Assembly (NCBI GenBank): GCA_017465465.1
Contig: JAFTWE010000002.1
Span: 62,001-126,000, forward strand
Direction: 5' to 3'
Source of the DNA: Clostridia bacterium
GTDB taxonomy: Bacteria > Bacillota > Clostridia > Oscillospirales > Acutalibacteraceae
Length of the DNA: 64,000 nt
The notes under the pieces were generated by a model. The model was not told where the DNA came from. It saw only the letters and a list, made by a program, of their open reading frames with translations, and did not search any database. The position numbers and the translations under genes are program-made. Shown here in pieces: positions 61,787 to 64,000 of the stretch; the stretch's first letter is position 1; each line of letters begins with the position of its first letter.

Positions 61787-63733
61787 ATGCTCAGAAAAAG
61801 ACAAGTACATTTAGATTTTCATACAAGTGAATTTGTGCCTGTTGGTAACAGCTTTTCAAAAGAGCAGTTTCAGCAGGCTCTGAAGGCCGGTCACGTTGAT
61901 TCAATAACTGTTTTTTCAAAATGCCACCACGGCTGGTCATATCATCCAACCGAGGTTAATGAAATGCACCCTCAGCTTGATTTTGACCTGCTTGGCGCTC
62001 AGCTTGAAGCGTGCAAAGAAATCGGAGTTAATGCTCCTGTTTATATTTCGGCAGGATTTGATGAAAAAGATTATGTCCGCCACCCCGAATGGCGCCACAG
62101 ATGGTCAACCGATGAAAAGGCTGAAAAAGAATATGAAAACGAAGTTCATTTTCACTTGCTTTGCTTCAATACCGATTATCTTGATGCTCTCTGTGCTCAG
62201 ATTGAAGAGGTTATGCAGAAGTATAATCCCTGCGGAATTTTTCTTGACATTATTTCTGAAAGGGTTTGCTATTGCGAAAAGTGCCTTGCAGATATGAAGG
62301 CTCAGGGGCTTGACATTGAAAGTGACGCTGACCGCAAAAGGTTTGCTCACCAAAAATTCAAAAAATATCTTAAAGCAACCAATGATGCTGTCAGAAAGTA
62401 TAGCGACACAGCCACAATTTTCCACAATATGGGTCACATTCCCAAGGGTGATTATAACTTTATTGAAAGCAATACACACCTTGAGCTTGAAAGTCTGCCT
62501 ACAGGCGGCTGGGGATACGACCATTTTCCGCTTTCTGCGGCATATACCCGCTCGCTGAAAAATACTGAATTTTTGGGTATGACGGGCAAGTTTCATCACA
62601 GCTGGGGTGAGTTCGGCGGATTTAAGCATCCCAATGCTTTGATTTATGAAACAGCTTTAAGCGTTGCCAACGGTGCAGGTTGCTCAATCGGTGACCAGAT
62701 GCACCCTCTTGGTGAAATGAATATGGCAACCTACAATCTTATCGGTAAGGCTTATTCTCTTGTTGAAGAAAAAGAGCCTTGGCTCAACGGCGCTGAAAAT
62801 GTAGCGGATATTGCCGTGCTCAGCGTGGAATCTCTCACAGGTGTGGGCACACATAAAGCCGATGTAGGTGCTAACAGAATGCTCCTTGAAAACAACTGCC
62901 TTTATAATTTTGTTGACGGCACAATGGATTTTTCAAAATATAAATTACTTGTCCTTCCCGATGTATCAATTACTGATGAAGAAGTCATCAATAAAATTAA
63001 AGCCTTTGCCCAAAATGGCGGCAAAATCATCGCAAGCGGTGAAGCTTTGGTTAAAGACGGGGGCTTTTTACTTGATGTTGGTGCTGAATTCAAGGGTGAA
63101 AATGAATTTGAACCGACTTATCTCGTGCCTTGCTATGACACAGTTGACGGTGAAACTGCGTATGTAATGCGTTGCAAATCTTTCTTGTTTGACAAAAAAG
63201 ACGGTGAAATTGTTGCGGGGCTGCAAAATCCGTATTTCAACAGAACTGCCGAGCATTTCTGCTCACATGCACACGCTCCCAATAACCCCGAAGTGACCTT
63301 GCCCGGTGCAATAATCAAGGGTAATATTGCTTACATTGGTTGGGATATTTTCTCAGCTTATGCCAATCACGGACACCTTTGCTTTAAGGAGCTGTTTACA
63401 TATACCCTTAACAGGCTTATGGGTGACGATTTTACCGTTACAGCTTCAATTCCCGATAAGGGAGTTGTAACCTACACAAGACAAGAAAAAGAGAAGAGAA
63501 ATATTCTTCATCTTCTTTTTGCACACACAACCGTAAGGGGAGAAAAAACCGAGGTTATTGAAGACACCGTTCCTCTTTACAATGTAAAATGTGCGGTAAA
63601 ATGTGATTCGAAGCCATCAAGAATTGCTCTTGTGCCTTCAGGCGAGGAGCTTAAGTTTGAATTTAACAACGGAAAAGCAGAGTTTACCGTGCCCGAGGTT
63701 GATATTCATCAGATGATTTCAATTGAAAAATAA
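61787..63733 (+). CDS. GHL6/beta-galactosidase-trimerisation glycosidase, GH151-like
   Basis: A 648-residue cytosolic glycosidase with an N-terminal barrel of the GHL6 type (LDFHTSEFVPVG, WSYHPTEVN, IFLDIIS and HNMGHIPKGDYNFIESNTH as shorter pieces HNMGH and IESNTHLELE) and a GATase-like trimerisation domain (about 360-480). That layout is the one of GH151 alpha-L-fucosidases, so fucose release is the best guess. It has no signal peptide, so it works on sugars brought in by the divergent symporter. The ATG at 61787 has GGAGG before it. Confidence 0.78.
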   Translation: MLRKRQVHLDFHTSEFVPVGNSFSKEQFQQALKAGHVDSITVFSKCHHGWSYHPTEVNEMHPQLDFDLLGAQLEACKEIGVNAPVYISAGFDEKDYVRHPEWRHRWSTDEKAEKEYENEVHFHLLCFNTDYLDALCAQIEEVMQKYNPCGIFLDIISERVCYCEKCLADMKAQGLDIESDADRKRFAHQKFKKYLKATNDAVRKYSDTATIFHNMGHIPKGDYNFIESNTHLELESLPTGGWGYDHFPLSAAYTRSLKNTEFLGMTGKFHHSWGEFGGFKHPNALIYETALSVANGAGCSIGDQMHPLGEMNMATYNLIGKAYSLVEEKEPWLNGAENVADIAVLSVESLTGVGTHKADVGANRMLLENNCLYNFVDGTMDFSKYKLLVLPDVSITDEEVINKIKAFAQNGGKIIASGEALVKDGGFLLDVGAEFKGENEFEPTYLVPCYDTVDGETAYVMRCKSFLFDKKDGEIVAGLQNPYFNRTAEHFCSHAHAPNNPEVTLPGAIIKGNIAYIGWDIFSAYANHGHLCFKELFTYTLNRLMGDDFTVTASIPDKGVVTYTRQEKEKRNILHLLFAHTTVRGEKTEVIEDTVPLYNVKCAVKCDSKPSRIALVPSGEELKFEFNNGKAEFTVPEVDIHQMISIEK

Positions 63734-63809
63734 TGACCTGATAGAATTAAACTGAACAAAATTCGTGAAAGTGTCTATTTTTACTGTGCCTTTTTCGGTA
63801 AAATGCGAA

Positions 63810-63839
63810 TTGCTCAGGGCATACACTTTGTGTTATGAT
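63810..63839 (+). promoter_or_regulatory. Possible promoter of the small peptide gene
   Basis: TTGCTC (63810-63815), 18-bp spacer, TATGAT (63834-63839); moderate match. Confidence 0.5.
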
Positions 63840-63881
63840 TTAATAGCGGAGCAATCCGACTAAATTGAGGAGGAAACAAAA

Positions 63882-64000
63882 ATGGATTTTGTAGCACAGA
63901 TTTTAGCAATGGTTGAGGAGCTTCTTGCATTCCTTGGCGAAGGCGAAGCAGCAGGCATCCTTGACATCATCAAAGAATTTTTTGCAGGACTTGTTGCATA
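63882..64000 (+). CDS. Small amphipathic acidic peptide, cut by window end
   Basis: An ATG with a strong ribosome site (GAGGAGG, ten bases before) opens a frame of 39 residues (MDFVAQILAMVEELL... ending FFAGLVA) when the window ends at TA, the first two bases of a codon that may be a stop. The product is rich in Leu, Ala, Glu and Ile, likely one or two amphipathic helices, with no Lys or Arg cluster. No signal peptide and no family recognised. It could be a toxin-like, pore-like or regulatory peptide. Own possible promoter at 63810. Confidence 0.5.
   Translation, partial: MDFVAQILAMVEELLAFLGEGEAAGILDIIKEFFAGLVA

Overview
This window looks like a chromosomal segment of a low-GC, Gram-positive, anaerobic gut-type Clostridia bacterium, probably near the Oscillospiraceae/Ruminococcaceae. 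That placement is inferred. The signs are the rimP-nusA-rnpM-L7Ae-infB-rbfA-nrnA gene order, AGGAGG-type ribosome sites (with TTG and GTG starts also used), lipoproteins and sortless secretion signals, a dockerin-like domain, and many glycan-degrading enzymes. I see no prophage, insertion sequence, CRISPR array or replication origin.

Layout. 0-5.7 kb: a four-gene run ending in queH (with a degenerate alpha/beta-hydrolase), a CDP-alcohol phosphatidyltransferase, a patatin-like phospholipase, a lipase remnant that has lost its centre, and a lipoprotein plus four-helix-bundle gene pair. 5.7-6.2 kb: an array of short hairpins, then two tRNA-Ser genes. 6.3-9.6 kb: an MFS transporter with a GH36 alpha-galactosidase. 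9.7-12.3 kb: an orphan 5S rRNA, a flavin reductase, guaB and a 48-residue Asn-rich peptide. 12.3-15 kb: a subtilase with a dockerin-like tail, divergent from a polysaccharide deacetylase. 15.1-21 kb: the translation/transcription factor operon. 21.2-23.5 kb: a two-gene membrane pair (DUF5058 type) and mtnN.

23.6-28.5 kb: the least familiar part, an operon of a double SCP2-like protein, a class III aminotransferase, a split transketolase (two subunits) and a second double SCP2-like protein. It is followed by a second hairpin array built on the same plan as the first. 28.9-32 kb: an M23 peptidase with a terminator-bearing leader, then a sugar isomerase/oxidoreductase pair. 32-37.3 kb: a VTC polyphosphate-polymerase/DUF4956/carbohydrate-binding operon, divergent from a two-component system. 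37.3-43.7 kb: an unknown polytopic membrane protein, and an operon of an FAD oxidoreductase with a heterodimeric ABC exporter.

43.8-64 kb: a glycan-utilisation and hydrolase region. It holds GH38, an esterase, metallophosphoesterases, GH5, GH30, a divergent GH38-like enzyme, a GPH sugar symporter and a GH151-like enzyme. Secreted enzymes (GH5, GH30) probably cut host or plant glycans outside; transporters and cytosolic enzymes (GH36, GH38, the GH151-like enzyme) finish the job inside. Between these lie an S26-type peptidase/nucleotidyltransferase pair, a methyltransferase/phosphodiesterase operon with a possible 36-residue leader peptide, and several strong promoter-terminator units with no ordinary gene. 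These last are candidate small RNAs. Several strong promoters (TTGACA-like, 17-bp spacer, TATAAT-like) can be read directly, and the stable-RNA promoters share a CTTGTGATA-type spacer end.
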